Part shown: positions 1 to 13,080 of the stretch, one piece after another
How positions within the stretch are numbered: position 1 is the stretch's first letter
Layout: every line of letters starts with the position of its first letter
Source: Mugil cephalus
Lineage: Eukaryota > Chordata > Actinopteri > Mugiliformes > Mugilidae
DNA length: 64,000 nucleotides
Assembly: GCF_022458985.1 (NCBI RefSeq)
Contig: NC_061789.1
Location: 3,327,501 to 3,391,500, forward strand
Direction of reading: 5' to 3'
Position numbers and translations under genes: made by a program
Notes under the pieces: generated by a model
The model's database searches: none
What the model was told of the DNA's origin: nothing
Seen by the model: the letters and a program-made list of their open reading frames with translations, nothing else

Positions 1-842
1 GTCTTTGCTCTCTCTAGCTCCATCCCAGCTCATTGTAGTTCTTTCTAGCTAATAGTAGCCCTTCATAGCAAGTCCTAGCTTCCTAGCCTCCCATGATAAT
101 AGCTCTTCTTGGTGTGTCTTAGCTCCTCCCAGCTTCCCGGCTAATAGCAGTTCTTCCTAGCTAACAGTAGGCCTTCTTAGCAAGTCCTAGCCCCTTACTA
201 GCTTCCTGGCCTCCCAGCTAATATCAGTTCTTCTTAGTGTACCTTAGCTCTTCCTAGCTTCCTAGTGTTAACAGTTGCTCTTCCTGGCGTGTCTTAGCTC
301 TTCCTAGCTTTCATAGCATCACAGTTAATAGAAGCTCTTCCCAGCATTCACGCTAATAATAACTCTTCTTAGCAAGACCTAGCTCTAACTAGCTCTCAAG
401 CTTCTCAGCTAAAATCAGTTCTTATTAGTGTGTCTAGCTAGTCTTAGCTCTTATTAGCTTCCTACCATTGCAGCTAATATTAGTGCTCCCTAGCATTCCA
501 GCTAATAATAGCTCTCCCTGGCACGTCTTAGTCCTTCCTAGCATCCAAGATAAAAGTAACTTTTCTTAGCAGGCAATGGCTCTTCCTGGCTAGTTAGCTC
601 TTCTTAGCTTCCTAGTATCCCAGGTAATGGGAGTACTTCCCAGCTGGTTTTAGCTCTTCCTAGCATCCCAGCTAATAGCAGTGCTTCCTAGCTAGTCTTA
701 GCTCTCTGTAGCTTCCTAGCATCCCAGCTAATAGTAGTTCTTCCTTGCTAATAGTTGCCCTTCTAAGTAAGTCCTAGCTATTCTAGGTTTCCTAGCCTTA
801 AAGACAATATAATATAGTAGTTATTCCTAGCGTGTCTTAGCT
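1..842. repeat. Diverged AGCTAA/CTTCCTAGC minisatellite, copy 1
   Basis: A degenerate tandem array repeats the motifs cttcctagc, atcccagctaata and tagctcttcctagc with an apparent period of roughly 55-65 bp. Units are mutated and variable in length. It ends abruptly near 842, where a dispersed repeat begins. It lies in the intron after the exon ending at 1290. Confidence 0.75.
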
Positions 843-849
843 CGTAGGT

Positions 850-1045
850 TTAACCAAACACCATTTAGTGTAGTGGATGTGTGGACTCCCAAATTTGCAA
901 GATGGCAGCGCCCGTATCCCCGGGCATCAGTCTGTCCAATGGGAGGAAACACATGGTTGTAGTAATTTATTTGGTCCAGTCACAGGAGCGGTTGCAGGTA
1001 GTTCTTTGGCATCAGTTTGATTTGTCTTAAATAGGAAGTTCACCT
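850..1045. repeat. Dispersed repeat fragment related to the 10.0-10.2 kb copy
   Basis: The words gatggcagcgcc and catcagtctgtccaatggga, then a polar drift to AT-rich sequence, resemble 10029-10200 (catcagtttggccaatgaaa). The two look like diverged copies of one interspersed element. No coding capacity is visible and I do not name the family. Confidence 0.4.
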
Positions 1046-1289
1046 CGAGAGATTATGTAAAAACAACATCTATTTAACAAATTTTATTCTAAACTTACAG
1101 CAAACTAGTGACACACACTTTTCTGCATCTGTATCTTAACACTTTTGTCCTTGCCAGATCTGTTTTTTTTTCCTGTGCTTCCTTTTTTAAATTCCTTTTT
1201 GATTCCTCTACCGCTTCCTTTCCTCGTTCCTCGTCTCTCTTCTTATAAATAGTTCACACAGGTAGTAAGAAAAGCAGAGACTCGCTCAC

Positions 1290-1527
1290 CAGGCTCAGAC
1301 AGAGCCAGCACTCCTCGCTCCGGGGCGTCTTTACCGATTTCCTCCTCCTCCAGCTGGTACGAGTCGAAGCTGTAGCTCTGCACCACGCCGCTCTCCCTCG
1401 CCTCCCTCCAGGCCTCCCTCCCTGCAGGATCCCTCCATCCAGACCTCCCCCCATCCCTCCACACATCCCTCTCCTCGGGGGTCTGGACCGGCGTGGGCCT
1501 ACGACGCTCTGCGCCCACCGAACCCAT
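1290..1527 (-). CDS. First coding exon of an unidentified gene (partial)
   Basis: An open frame starts at an ATG at 1527 in good context (GCAGAG before the ATG) and encodes about 79 residues, rich in Arg, Glu and Gly. It begins MGSVGAERRR and contains QSYSFDSYQLEEEE. It ends at a good splice donor (CTG|GTGAGC, last exon base 1290), so the protein continues beyond the left edge of the window. The exon is preceded by a clear acceptor (polypyrimidine tract then CTGCAG, exon start 1701). A 5' UTR exon with a strong donor lies at 4205. The acidic Tyr/Ser-rich segment looks like a cytoplasmic disordered N terminus. No signal peptide or membrane segment is visible. I do not recognise the family. That it is a real exon rests on the ATG context, the splice sites at both ends and the open frame; the function is unknown. 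Confidence 0.5.
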
Positions 1528-2094
1528 CTCTGCACCGCCGATACAAAAAAACAAAAAAAACAAAAAGACAAACGCACACTAGACTCTTCTCCTCTTCCTC
1601 TCGACTAGACAAGCTACGCACTCCTGGGAGCGAGCATGTTGAACACAATCCCGGCGACGCTCCCTGGAAGAGACGGAGGAGACCTTCAGATGATGGAGGA
1701 TCTGCAGAGAGAGACAATAAAAAAAAAAAACAGAAAGAGTCAGGGTTAGGCTGTTTGTGATGATATGTGAGAGGAATATTAAACAAGAGAGTCACACGCT
1801 GCTAATACTGTAGGAGAAAGAGGAAGTCAACAAGTCAGTTTAATTATTTATGACCAGTTTTTAGTCATTTATCAAACACAAAAACAAGATTCTCTGATGC
1901 GATATTAGCAGCTTGTCTCTGTATATGTTTATTTTTTCAGGCTCTAAGTTACAAAAAAGCAGCAAACCTGACGACACAATGGACCTTTTTTTATTTTACA
2001 TTTTTAAACAGACTCTCTTTTAACTAACGGACTCATTCGTTTATTTTTTTTTTCATATTTTACATAGTTTTTCTTGCATATTAGTTCTTATTCT

Positions 2095-2700
2095 TCTTCA
2101 TAGCATCCCGGCTAACAGTAGCCCTTCCTAGCATGCCTTAGCTCATACTACCTTCTTAGCCTCCAAGCGAATTGTAGCCCTTTTTAGTAAGTCCCACCTC
2201 TTCCTAAAAACAGTAACAGTTAAGTTAATGTGTTCAGCAAATGCAGTATTTACATTTCGATTATCATTTTATTTTAAGCTTCCTAGTGTTGCAGCTAACA
2301 GCAGCCCTTCCTAGCGTGTCTTAGCTCTTCCTAGCTTCGTAGCATCCCAGCTAACAGTGGCTCTTCCTAGCGTGTCTTAGCTCTTCCTAGCTTCGTAGCA
2401 TCCCGGCTAACAGTAGCTCTTCCTAGTGTGTCTTAGCTTTCCCTAGCTTCCAAGCTAATAATAATTCTTCTTAGTAACCCCTAGCTAATCCTAGCCCTTC
2501 TTCAATCTTCCTAGCATCCCAGCTAATAGTAGCTCTTCCTAGCTAATAGTTGCCCTTCTTAGCTCTTCCTAGCCTCAAAGCTAACAGTAGTTTTTCCTAA
2601 GTAGCCCTTCTTAGCCAGGCCTAGCTCTTCCCAGCTTCCTAGCCTCCAAGCTAATAGTAGCTCTACTTAGTGAGTCCTACCTCTTCCTAAATACGGTAAC
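2095..2700. repeat. Diverged AGCTAA/CTTCCTAGC minisatellite, copy 2
   Basis: This has the same motif vocabulary and orientation as the array at 1-842, including several near-identical units with gcgtgtcttagctcttccta. It lies in the putative 5' UTR intron (1702-4204) of the left-edge gene. The two arrays therefore flank its first coding exon. Confidence 0.75.
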
Positions 2701-4204
2701 AGTTAAGTAAACGTACTCAGCAAATGCAGCATTAAACCCTAAAGTATATATCCCCAAAGCTCATTTTGACCGTAGTTAAAGCTTCAGGATAACCTGGAAG
2801 AACTTCCCTACCCTCAAATATTTCCTGTAGTAGTGATGTTTATCTATGTTTTTGTGTCCAACCAACTGTTTAAATTCAAAGTCTGACCAAGTACAGTCCA
2901 GCTAACAGGATGTGTTCTGGTCAGTTTTATCGAGGACTCATCAGGAGGTGACTTGTGTAGATTTGGTGCAGCCGTTTCCATATTGACTGGCCTCCGGATT
3001 CTGTACTTCAGAATCAAACTTGTCAAGTCTGAGCTAATAGCTTCCAGCTGAAACGCTTATTTATTATTATTTAATGTTAAAAGCATTGTAGAATTACACC
3101 TCAATAGTCAGAGTAGATTATTTTTATTCCTAGTTTCTCTAAATTGATCCTGTCACACAGCTTTTTTTTTTCCTGAATCAAGGCTTAAAAAGCAAATGGA
3201 TTTGATATAAATGACCTAAAAATAGAAGTAAATCCTCCTCTCCAGGCTGAAACAGGGCAGCATGTTTTCATTCGCCCGGGGAGCTGTGGAGCTAAACGTT
3301 ATTGTTACAAGCTGGATCAATATAAATGAGTATTGACATTATTCTCTGTGCAAACACACACATAAAAAAAGCACCAAGGCGCATCTATTGTGCGCACCTG
3401 CGTGGATTCAGCCCTATCTGCTCACCTCTGATGCCCCGAAAGATATGTTTCACTTCAATACGGGACGACCGACAGATGTGAACACGACTGCTTTATTGTT
3501 TTTGCGTGTTTTTTTTTGTTCTTTTTTTTAATCTATTTTAAAATCGCCTGGGTCCGATGATGCAAACACTCTGTAACATCCTGCAGAGAAACTGGTGTTT
3601 GAATAAAGCAGAGGAAGCTAAAATACAATGTTTTCCCCCACCCCCCCCCCCCCAAAAAAAAACAAAAAAACAAAAACATATATATACAGAAGAGAAATCC
3701 TGATAATGATCCCGGTCCTCCTCCTCCTCTGATCCGAGCAGCTCTGCAGAGTTTCCGTGTCCAGACTCGAGGCGGCGCTCTCGGCCTCCCCTCGTTTAAA
3801 TTAAAAGGCTCCAGCCAGAGACCGTAATTGAATTGCAGTCATCACGCTGCAGTTTCTATTGTTGACTTACATGAGCATAATACTTGATGTGTGTTCATGC
3901 ATGGAAAAGATGAAGCTCTTGGTTTGGAAATGCACAAAAAAATGAACAAAATCCATTCATTTTTCCTTATGCGTAAATTAAAAAAAAAAAAAAAAGAAGA
4001 ATTAATTAAAGGTTGAAAAAAGCAAAATCATGACGATAAATGATTGGATGAGACGTGAATGATCAAATGAACCATTTACCATGTTCACGTGTTGCTTTTA
4101 TGTCATATTTGTGTTTCTTTTAGTCCGCGATCACCGCGTTTTATCCTTGAAATGAAAAAACAACAACAGACAAACAACAGGTTATTAAAGCCCCCCTCGT
4201 TTAC
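2701..4204. other. Putative 5' UTR intron, no gene seen
   Basis: AT-rich sequence with homopolymer runs, for example poly-C then poly-A at about 3640-3670 and poly-A at 3980-3995. I see no exon-like open frame with splice sites. Confidence 0.4.
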
Positions 4205-4540
4205 CTCGCCGTGTCTCCCCCTTTCTCTCTCTCTCTCTCTCTGTGGAGTCTGGCACCTCCGGCTTTCTACGACAGCAGGAGCAGAAAGGAGCGAGGAGCC
4301 CTTCCCGGAGGATCCCGGAGGTGTCGGCCGGACCTGGCGCGTCGTCAGCCCGTCTCCATCAGACAGAAAGAGACGGAGGGAAGCCCCCGGTGCCGTCCTG
4401 CATGCGCTCCTAACGCACCATCCAGCATCCAGCGGCAGAGAGAAGGGAAGCGCGGATGGATGGATGAGGAGGAGGAGGGAGAGGGGAGGAGGTGGAGGAG
4501 GATGGAGAGGGGGGTGGAGGGTGGTGGAGGTGGGGGTGGT
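4205..4540 (-). other. Probable 5' UTR exon and promoter of the left-edge gene
   Basis: This GC- and CpG-richer patch is read on the minus strand. It ends in a strong donor, GGCGAG|GTAAAC, with last exon base 4205. Just inside the exon is a (GA)n run, the complement of plus-strand ctctctct at 4224-4242. The upstream limit is not determined; a purine-rich stretch at 4467-4540 may be promoter or leader. Joined to the acceptor at 1701 it would make a 2.5-kb intron in the 5' UTR. Open frames on the plus strand across it are compositional and match no family. Confidence 0.35.
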
Positions 4541-5913
4541 TAGCGTGTTGCCTCTGGCGGTTCATCTTTTGCAATCAGTCTTTTCAAACGCGCCGTGTTT
4601 GAATTTCATGGTGACTACTTATTCTCACCCTTTCCAGACGGGTTTGAATTATTAATTGTATTAAGCTGCACATCACATACACACATCTGTGAGGTTCAAC
4701 GTGTGAATTTATTTAGAGGAAAAGCATAAAAAACAACTCAGATCCAGGACGTCACAGCTGAAAGTCAATAATAATGTGATATATTTAAAGCTTTAGTTTC
4801 ATATTTTAGCACATAAATGGAGCAGGAGCTGCAGAGAGATTAAATAAAATTATTCTCCATTTAGTTGTATGTGTGAAGTATAATATACAGTGATATATAG
4901 CAGGAGAAAGACTCCGTGTGAGTGACAGCTTTATCTCCTCAGTTCAATATGCTAATGCGTTATTACTGGCAGGGCCCTGCTCGTATTGTTGCGCACCGTG
5001 TTGCCACAGAGGAGTCGAGCCAGCCTGGAATTAGCTAAATGGTTTTCGCTGTCAGTGCAGACACACAACGCACCCACAACAGGAGCAGGATGAACATTCA
5101 GAGCACTTAAGTTTTGGCTCCGCATCACAGATCATATCAGATCAAATAAAACCACACAGCCGGCCTCAAAACCACTGAGGTGGTTCTTTTTATTTATTTA
5201 TTTATTTACTAATAATCACACACACAGATCTCATGAAAGTTATTTTGCAGAGGGCGCTCACTTCTTTATGTTCTGAGCTTCTGTTTCTGGTGACAAGTAG
5301 AAAAATTGTAAAGCAAAAATACTTGTTTATGAAAACAGTTGTTTTTGCATAACTACAGTTTTATGGAAAAAAAAACCTAAATCTATCAGTTTAATTAGAT
5401 TTTATTTCCATAGCAGCACTAACGACCTAAATGGTGGTGGAGGCCGATCAGTGAGAGACGACACATGGAGCCTCGGCAGATTGAAAATCTCTACAGATTA
5501 GACGCATGTATTTCCACAGATGTCTCCAGTGTTACTGTCCACACAGATTCCAGCCTGGTTCATCTTTTCAAACACTTGTTTTTTTTACCTCCTTGTTTCT
5601 GTGTTCACCCCACATGGAGCAAACATGCTCAGAAAGATTTATTCCAACCTGATCAACATGGTTATCATGAAACCACTTTAGTTCGTATTTCTTTTCAGCT
5701 CGAGTCACAATAAAAGTGTGACTTTCATTATTTTAAACGCCCTCTGAGACGTACGAACACATCCTGTGGTATAATGACGAGTGATTGTCTGAACTGCAGT
5801 CTTGAATTTAATCTGTGTGAAATCCTCTGGATCAGGAGGGCGTTGTTCTCTGCTCTGTCTGTCTGACTGTCTCTCTGTCTGTCTGTCTCTCTGTCTGTTT
5901 GTCTGTCTGTCTC

Positions 5914-5945
<32 letters not shown>

Positions 5946-6960
5946 GGTTAAAGCTGACTCTACATTCGTCTTCACGCCTTCCTCTTCCTCGTGTGCGTCT
6001 GTGGGAACGCTCTGTGTTTACGCAGCGTGTTGTTGAACAGTGACGGTTTGTCGTGTTGTTTTAAAGCCTCCAGCGATTACGTCCAGGAAAGAACACCTCC
6101 CCTGTAAATCTGTCAGAGTGTGTCCCATAAATATTTTGCTGAGCAGCTGTCTGTCATGAATGTGTAAAATGGTCGGAGCATGTTATTCCTCCTTCACTCT
6201 GCAGCACTGGTTTACAGTGTGTATCCTGTGTTTGTGCCGCTGGTCTTTGCGGCGCTAGCTCACCGCCGCGGGTCTATCCCCTACGTCCATCCATCCTGGA
6301 AAAGATGCTGAGCCTGAACAGGGTCTAAATTTAGCCGCTGGTTCAATCAATGAACGAGGGGGAGCCACAGCGGCATGACTCTGCATACTGATAGTACAAC
6401 CACCTCCGCTCACCTCTGCACGAAGAGACAAAGGAATGAAAGAAACGATGACAAGCAAAAATAAGAGGAAATGTGAGGTGGAAATGGGAAGGAAGTAGAG
6501 GAAGAGATGAAAGGAAAGAGACAGGTGTAAAATTTAACCACAGGGATTGAGGGATGGAGACAGATGGAGGGGGAGTTCACATGAGCAGGGATAAATATTA
6601 CAGAGAAAGAAAATGTTAAAAAAAAAAGAAAAGGAGGAAAGAAGCTGCAGCGTCAGAGGAAAGAGTGAAGGTAGAGAAAAAGGTAAAGGTCAGTTCACAC
6701 AAGAGCAAACTGCAGAATCTTTCTATTGGTATTCAGTGCAACCGACTCGATTTGGAGGCGAACGAAAGCGAAGTGAGAACAGGTGCAACGGACCAGACCC
6801 TGGAAATAAAACAGAGAAGAGAAAGAAAAAGAGGATTTCATGTAGCGCAGCATCGTGGACGGAGGTCGAATTCTTTCATACGTCTCATTCTGGGACCTGC
6901 AAACAGTTAGCTTAGCCTAGCTTAGCTTAGCCTAGGGACCGTAAATAGGGTCCAACCAGA
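4541..6960. other. Intergenic, low-complexity patches only
   Basis: No supported gene. It contains a (CTGT)n/(CTCT)n microsatellite at about 5857-5944 and a short TTAGC/CTAGC tandem run at 6906-6936. Short open frames here lack splice sites and family resemblance. Confidence 0.5.
5857..5944. repeat. CTGT tetranucleotide microsatellite
   Basis: An imperfect (CTGT)n array interrupted by CTCT and GTTT units spans about 88 bp of intergenic sequence. Confidence 0.9.
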
Positions 6961-6964
6961 GACA

Positions 6965-7545
6965 GTTCAGAAATAAGTGAGTTTACATGCACAGCTTAAT
7001 GGAGCTATGCTCAAAATTCAACTTTCTGAACGTGGTCCTTGTCCCATGTAGCGGAGAAAATCTAATTACTGACAGGAACATGTCCTCCTCCTCCACACTA
7101 GGTGGCGATATGTGTCTTTTCAGTGGGTTAATACGACTCCCTTTCCAGTTGATCTACTGTTTAATCTCATAAATACATACATAAATACATAATGTGTGTG
7201 CTACTTACGGTGCAGATAAGATGGCGCTATCCATCAGGTGGTTCTTCTACCGACTCTGTTTACCTTCTTCTTCTTCTGTGACCGGTTTTCTTGGATGTTT
7301 TTGTTCCGGGGTCATAACACCAGCACAGCGTTGTCTAGTTTAACTCCAATTAGGTGTATACATGTTGTAGAAAATCGATTTCTAATCTCATTATCTGGGT
7401 GTGTTAGTCGGATAAGGAGAACTCTGATATTAGTCCGAGTAACGTGTTTACGTGCACTTAAATTGTCTAGTCAAAGTCGGATTAAGGCAGTAATTCGGTT
7501 TTTTTTGTTTTCATTTGCATATAAACGTCCAAAAACCTGACTTCT
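6965..7545. repeat. Interspersed repeat, unclassified
   Basis: The segments around 7090-7125 (cacactaggtggcgatatg) and 7380-7500 (gtgtgttagtcggataagg, cgtgtttacgtgcac) have the texture of common fish non-autonomous repeats. No element ends could be fixed, so the boundaries are approximate. Confidence 0.35.
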
Positions 7546-7589
7546 TTTGCAGCTGAAAGTCTGTGGGGCTTAATCTTCAAGAAGGTGAC

Positions 7590-7900
7590 ACAGAAGACGA
7601 CCTGGACCAGGCATTCATTCGTTTATTTAGACATGTAACATCCACCTAGACCTGACCAGGCAACCCCACCCCATAGCAATGACACTCGGCAGGATGCAGC
7701 CTGACACACACTCAGAAAAACAGTTTAGGAACAACTACAACAAAAACATGTTGACCTGGCCTCCAAATTCACTAGATCGACCCATAAGACGCCAAAGCCC
7801 CCACTAACCACACCCTCAGAAGGCCCATGTCCATTCCCTGATGAGTCACAACTGTTAGGAAGGTGGTCATAATGTTGTGGCTGACGGTACACTGTACGAT
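7590..7900 (+). mobile_element. Tc1/mariner-like transposon, 3' relic
   Basis: The relic contains gacctggcctccaaattcac at 7752-7771, which reads as the WPPNS core around the second catalytic aspartate of Tc1 transposases. It ends in ggtggtcataatgttgtggc at 7863, the terminal motif seen again at 18900-18940 and at both ends of the 32.8-33.9 kb element. The remaining transposase frame is destroyed by many substitutions and indels. Confidence 0.6.
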
Positions 7901-9469
7901 ACAGTAAACACACTCCTCTCTGTGGATGTCGACATAATAAAGACACGCTCTCTAAAAAGATGTGGAGATCCATCGCTGTAAATCCACATCCACTGTTGTG
8001 TTTGACTGGAATTAGACGACGACGCAGCCGCTCAGCTCAGCGTCCGTGATCCCGGAGCAAACACACAAACACACTCATGTGTAGAAAGATGTTTTCAGTC
8101 TCGTGTGCATGTGCGGGAGCTTTGCAAACACACTCTAAAACTCAACTGTGAGCAAAGCAACACTCGAAGAACCAGCATCCAGTTGCTCCCCCCTCCTCTC
8201 CTCTCCTCTCCCTCTCGGTCTCATTATCGTCGCCTCCATCTTAACGCTGATGTTTATTAGCGGTTGCTATGTAACAACCAGACCCCCCCGACCGTTTGTG
8301 TTGCACAGCTCTGCTTGTGTTCGTGTTTGTGTGCGCACTCTAATCTCATTCTCCTTCGCCCTCAGCTGCAGAGTTTCACAGCTGAGCAGGACGACCAGGA
8401 CGAGGCAGAGCTGAGGGTTTGTTGGTTTTACTGTCAGCAGCGCCGGCGTTTTCGGCCTGCAGCTGCTTTCAGTAAATAATCCGGCCAACGCCAGCAGCTC
8501 AGCAGCCAACGACAAAAAAAAACAAAGTAAAGGACTGAGAGTGAGTATTTCACAGCTAAAGGAGTCAGATTTTAGGACAGAGTAAATCTCAATGAGCTGT
8601 GTGGATCTTTGCAGGAGGAGAATCAGTCACAACTTCATTACACAAACTAACTGGTGGGCGTTTTAGCTAGTTTTCATATTTATATATATATATTATATTT
8701 ATATATATATTTACGCCCAAATCCTACCAGAAACCATAAAGTACAGTTCCTAATAATAAATAATAAACATTCAATCTCCTTTGGCCGTTTTTCTAATGAT
8801 GGTAAATATAATTTCACTCTTTCAATAAAAGAAAAATTACTAAAAAATACATCTTTACAGTCAAAGTGAGATCCAATTTCTACAAAACAGTTATTAAAAA
8901 TTATATAATGCTTTGCTGGCGCTGAGTCAGTTTTCACCACCACGTTACACCACAAAAACACCAGTAGGCAGAGTGAGATCGTTTCTGGCTCAAACTGAAC
9001 ATTAACTAATTACTTTCTGATGTTTTGCCAAATGATTCACTGAAAAAAAAAAAAAATATATATATATAAAGAAATTAAATTGTAATAACTGCAATTACAG
9101 GACACATTTACTTTAAATGGCCCATACAGCTAATACATCATTTCTTTAAAGCAGCTTTATTGAAGAATTTTAAGCAACAATTGTAAAACTTTTTTACATT
9201 CAGCATTCAGTCTGTTCAGCCTGTATTATTCACGATGCTGCTGGGTTATTATCGAACATCTAGGCTGGTGTTCACATTTAAAGTAGATAAATTATGTAGC
9301 TTATTATTTTGATTGTTGTGTTTATTTGTGAACAGCAGGAGGATGATAGCGGTGGGTGTTTGGGAACAACAGGAAGATAATTGGACTCATTCTTTTTCTG
9401 AATAATATATAAGGAAACAGAAAGACAAATTAAGTAAAGTCAAAAGACAACGTTTTAAATGGTAAATTA
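7901..9469. other. Intergenic, no gene seen
   Basis: AT-rich sequence with a TATA dinucleotide-type run at about 8677-8713 and another A/TA run at 9042-9068. Small open frames near 8150-8515 overlap each other on both strands and have no conserved motif. Confidence 0.45.
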
Positions 9470-10205
9470 ATGGTAAAGTTGACAGTTTTGCGACACTGAT
9501 GCATCAGTTTATAACGAATAAAATGGTCAACAGCTGATGCCAAAGCTAGTAGAGCTCCCCCTGGTGACTGGCTGCAGTATAGGTCATAAGCTCCACCCCC
9601 TTCATGTTTGTGGGCGGGACTTGAGCAGAACTAAAACACATCCAAGAGTTTTTTCAAAGATGGTTTCAGTCATTTTATGTAGTTAATGTTGATGAATGTT
9701 GTCATTTTTTTGGATAAGTTTTGTTTTAGTTCATTATTTGAAGCTGGAGAAACAGGATGTGACATAATGGATCACCAGTTGCCATGCCAACCACTCCGGA
9801 ATGCCGTGTCCCATAAGACCGTGAGAGTTGTAAAAACAAAAACAAACAAACAAAAACATATAATAATAAATAAGTACAGGGTATAATCCAACATTTCCTT
9901 GTATCTAGTGGAGATAGAGCAGAGTGTAATATTAATTAAACAAAAACTTGACTGAGTCTGGAGGAGGTGTGGCTCCAACTCTCTGGCTTCAAAGTCACCA
10001 GATCAACGTCGAGGAAAGTGCATCCAACATGGCGACTGCAGGCTCCGCCCACTTCCACTTCATTTTTGAGGTTCAGAATCCAGTGGGTGACGTCACGATG
10101 GATTTGTCCACAGTATAAACAGTCAACGCGGGGAAAATAGCATCAGTTTGGCCAATGAAAGGAAGTGGGGACACATTGTCCATATTTATATACAGTCTAT
10201 GCATT
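9470..10205. repeat. Interspersed non-autonomous repeat pair
   Basis: Two adjoining fragments have typical fish repeat text: agctccccctggtgactggc with a following gtgggcgggactt at 9555-9625, and a fragment ending ccatatttatatacagtcta at 10181-10200. The second part resembles 880-960. No coding region is present. The family is not assigned. Confidence 0.5.
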
Positions 10206-13080
10206 AAACCAAATAAAAGGACAATAAGGTTTGTTTAGTTTTGAGGAGAAATGCTGGTTTCTGATCGGGTGTGGACAGGTAACAGGGAGGTGGTGCTGTT
10301 GCATGATTTATTTATGGACGTCCTGCAGATTCTGCTGACCTGAGCAAAAGTTTAAATTGAGCTGCGAGCCTGACGTTCTGCTTCAATTAGCCGGCACCAT
10401 TAGCGCCTCTTGCACTAAGTGTGTGAGTGAATTCCGATGAGTTTAATTTAGCGGTCGAAGCTGTTATCTCTGTGAGGAATGAAACGGTCCCCGTGGAGTC
10501 TTCCTCTGTCCTTACATGGGTTCCTCCGGGAACCCTCGTTAGGATGGTGGGCGCCTTTTAGCAGCTCCCTGGTGGATCAGCATATATCTATGACGGGATG
10601 AGTGTAGTAAGTATTGATAAATCTATTATAGCCTGAAATGTAGCGCTCACTGAGAACGGAGACTAAGACGAGATGTTAAACTTTTAATTAAACACATTTC
10701 TCGTTTTTTTTTTTCATATATCTTTTATAATAGGAAGGGAAACTTGCAGAGTGAATATTCCAAACAACACTAAGCAGAAACAGATGAAGTGGAAGGATGT
10801 GCAGGATGTGAAGGATGGACGGGGACAGTGTCTGTTTAAAGGTCATGTGTATTACAGAGCCGTGTGCAGAGTCTCCTCCTCCTCTCCGTCCTTTTTATCC
10901 ATCACTCTCTCTTCCCGCTGCCAGTTTCTCCTTTTGTATTAATTCTCTCTGTCTCTCTATTCGGCCCAGTTCCTCCCCCCTCCTCCATCTCTCTCCATCA
11001 GCTTCAAAGTGCCGTCTCTGTGGTGAACCTTCAGGGCACCTGCCTCTCGAGGTGGAAGAAAATCAAGTGTCCCCCCCTTTTCTTTTTCTTTTTTTATCTT
11101 TTTTTGTGTGTCTTTCTTGTGTTTGTTTGTGTGTGTTTGTGTAGCCGGTAGAGTCCTCTTCACAGGAGCGTGGGGTCATTTCTGCCTCATAGAAGAGGTT
11201 GTGTTACTGTGTGTTACTCTGTGTTTGGTGACCTTTGTATCGTGTGTTCTGGACTCGTCTCAGGGGCTCACGAGCAGATTGGATTCGAGGGTTTGTTGAC
11301 TTGAGTTTGACCTTCACAAGGAGGAAAGGGAAGGAAACGAGGAGGCTGAGCTGCTTTCTGCCCAAATGGACTCGGACGTTTGTGTCAGTGAAGCAGCTTC
11401 TTCTAATTAAAACCTGGACGTTAGAGTAAAGAGCAGAGACTGTAGAAAAAAATGGACGACGCGTCTCTGACTCCTCCCACTGGTGAAAATGATGCATTAC
11501 GAGGAGGATGGGGGAGGAGCTAGAGTCACTATGATGTCACATCCTGTTTCTAACATCTTATCACACAAAGTACACAAAGTAAATTAAACGCTGTTCATGA
11601 ACATTTTGAAGATAAGATCGTTCATGGTGTCGGTCTCTTTTTAAAGCCAAGACTCTGGAGTTTGTATCACAAAAGTCAGAATCACTCTAAGTGGTACAGT
11701 TAAAAAAAATAAATAAAGAAGTTGTTGCGTTACGCTAATTTGCCTGTAATGACTTTTATCAATGAAATACGCAGTAAATTAGCTTTCTAACAACATTTAC
11801 TCAAACACAACTCGTGTACAGAGCTCTGATTGGTTCAAAAAGCTGCTGCTGTTTCTACTACCCAGAGGGACGTTAAAGGGTTAAACTACAAAACAAGCAA
11901 ACATATATCTATAGCTATATAAGCTTTTGGGTGTAATAATGCTGTCTGTATCGCGCTGTACCTTAAAAGAGCCTTAACAGTTCCATTTATGCACAAATGT
12001 TCCTACAAGGAAGGAAAGAATCATCTAAACTTTCATATAATTAATACAGGTGAGGTACATAAATTTGCCAAAAATGGAGAAACTGTTGTTTCATCAGGCT
12101 GCAAACATATTCATTTCTGATATTTAGTTGGATTTTTTTTTTTTTTTCTCAGTATGAAGATGTATATTGAACCCTCGTCAGGATTGACTCACGTTTGGAG
12201 CCAGCATCTAGTGGACATACGTGGAACTGCAATTATTGGCACTTGTGAGTTCAGCCCCAGATGTTTCAAGCTTGATATCAACCTGTGCTTTTAAAAAAGG
12301 CAGCTGGATTCTAGAGTTTTTTACTATTTTTTATTGAGAAGACGTTTCTGATGGGTTATACCCACAGAGTTTCTTATTTAAACCTCAGCTTCCCTTAGAA
12401 CTGAAGATAGCTTAGCTCGACTCCACTCATCCCCGGAGGTCGCCGCTTTATCTCGACCAACTCCAGAGGAAAATATTTTCCTCCTTCAGCTGCTAAGGTT
12501 TGCCATTAAGTTGCTGTTTAATTCTGGACAGAGTGAGACTTTTCAAGCTGTAAAACCAAAACAATGAGCTGAAAGATGCTAAAAAAAAAAAAAAAAAAAA
12601 AGATAGAGCAGCAATAAGAAGTGATTCTCTGGGGGGTTGTGACTAATGGTGACCTATTTTCATGTACAAGATAATCCACTGTTAATATGAAGTATGAAGC
12701 CGCTATTAATTTTTTTCATTGTGTGATAAAAGCTTTTAATGACGGGAAACCTGTTCTGTAACGTTATAAAGTCGTGTGAACGTATCATTTTTAACACACG
12801 AACGACGTTTCAGGAGAAAATCAACAGATTCTTCTATATTTTTCTAAAGAATTTTAAGCCTTTTTTTTAATGTACATTAAACACTAATGGAAGTAAATAT
12901 TCTCCCACGTTCAAAGCACATGATCTATTCTACCTACAGGACAGAAAAGCAGATCTAAGGAGGTGGGAGTTTGACATGAGTCCTTCATCTAATGAACGTC
13001 GTTACAGGGAAGCAGGAGAATCAGTCTAATAAAGGAAAGAGGCTGGAGCCACAACTACACACTCTAATTCATTTATTCAG
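10206..13080. other. Intergenic, no gene seen
   Basis: Mixed sequence with a pyrimidine-rich patch at 10880-11110 and a poly-A run at 12580-12600. Several 60-110 codon frames overlap on both strands around 10.8-11.5 kb. None has splice sites or recognisable similarity. Confidence 0.45.

Noticed and set aside
4089-4655. Plus-strand frames of 110 and 188 codons
   Set aside because: They overlap each other in different frames across a GC-rich patch better explained as a minus-strand 5' UTR exon.
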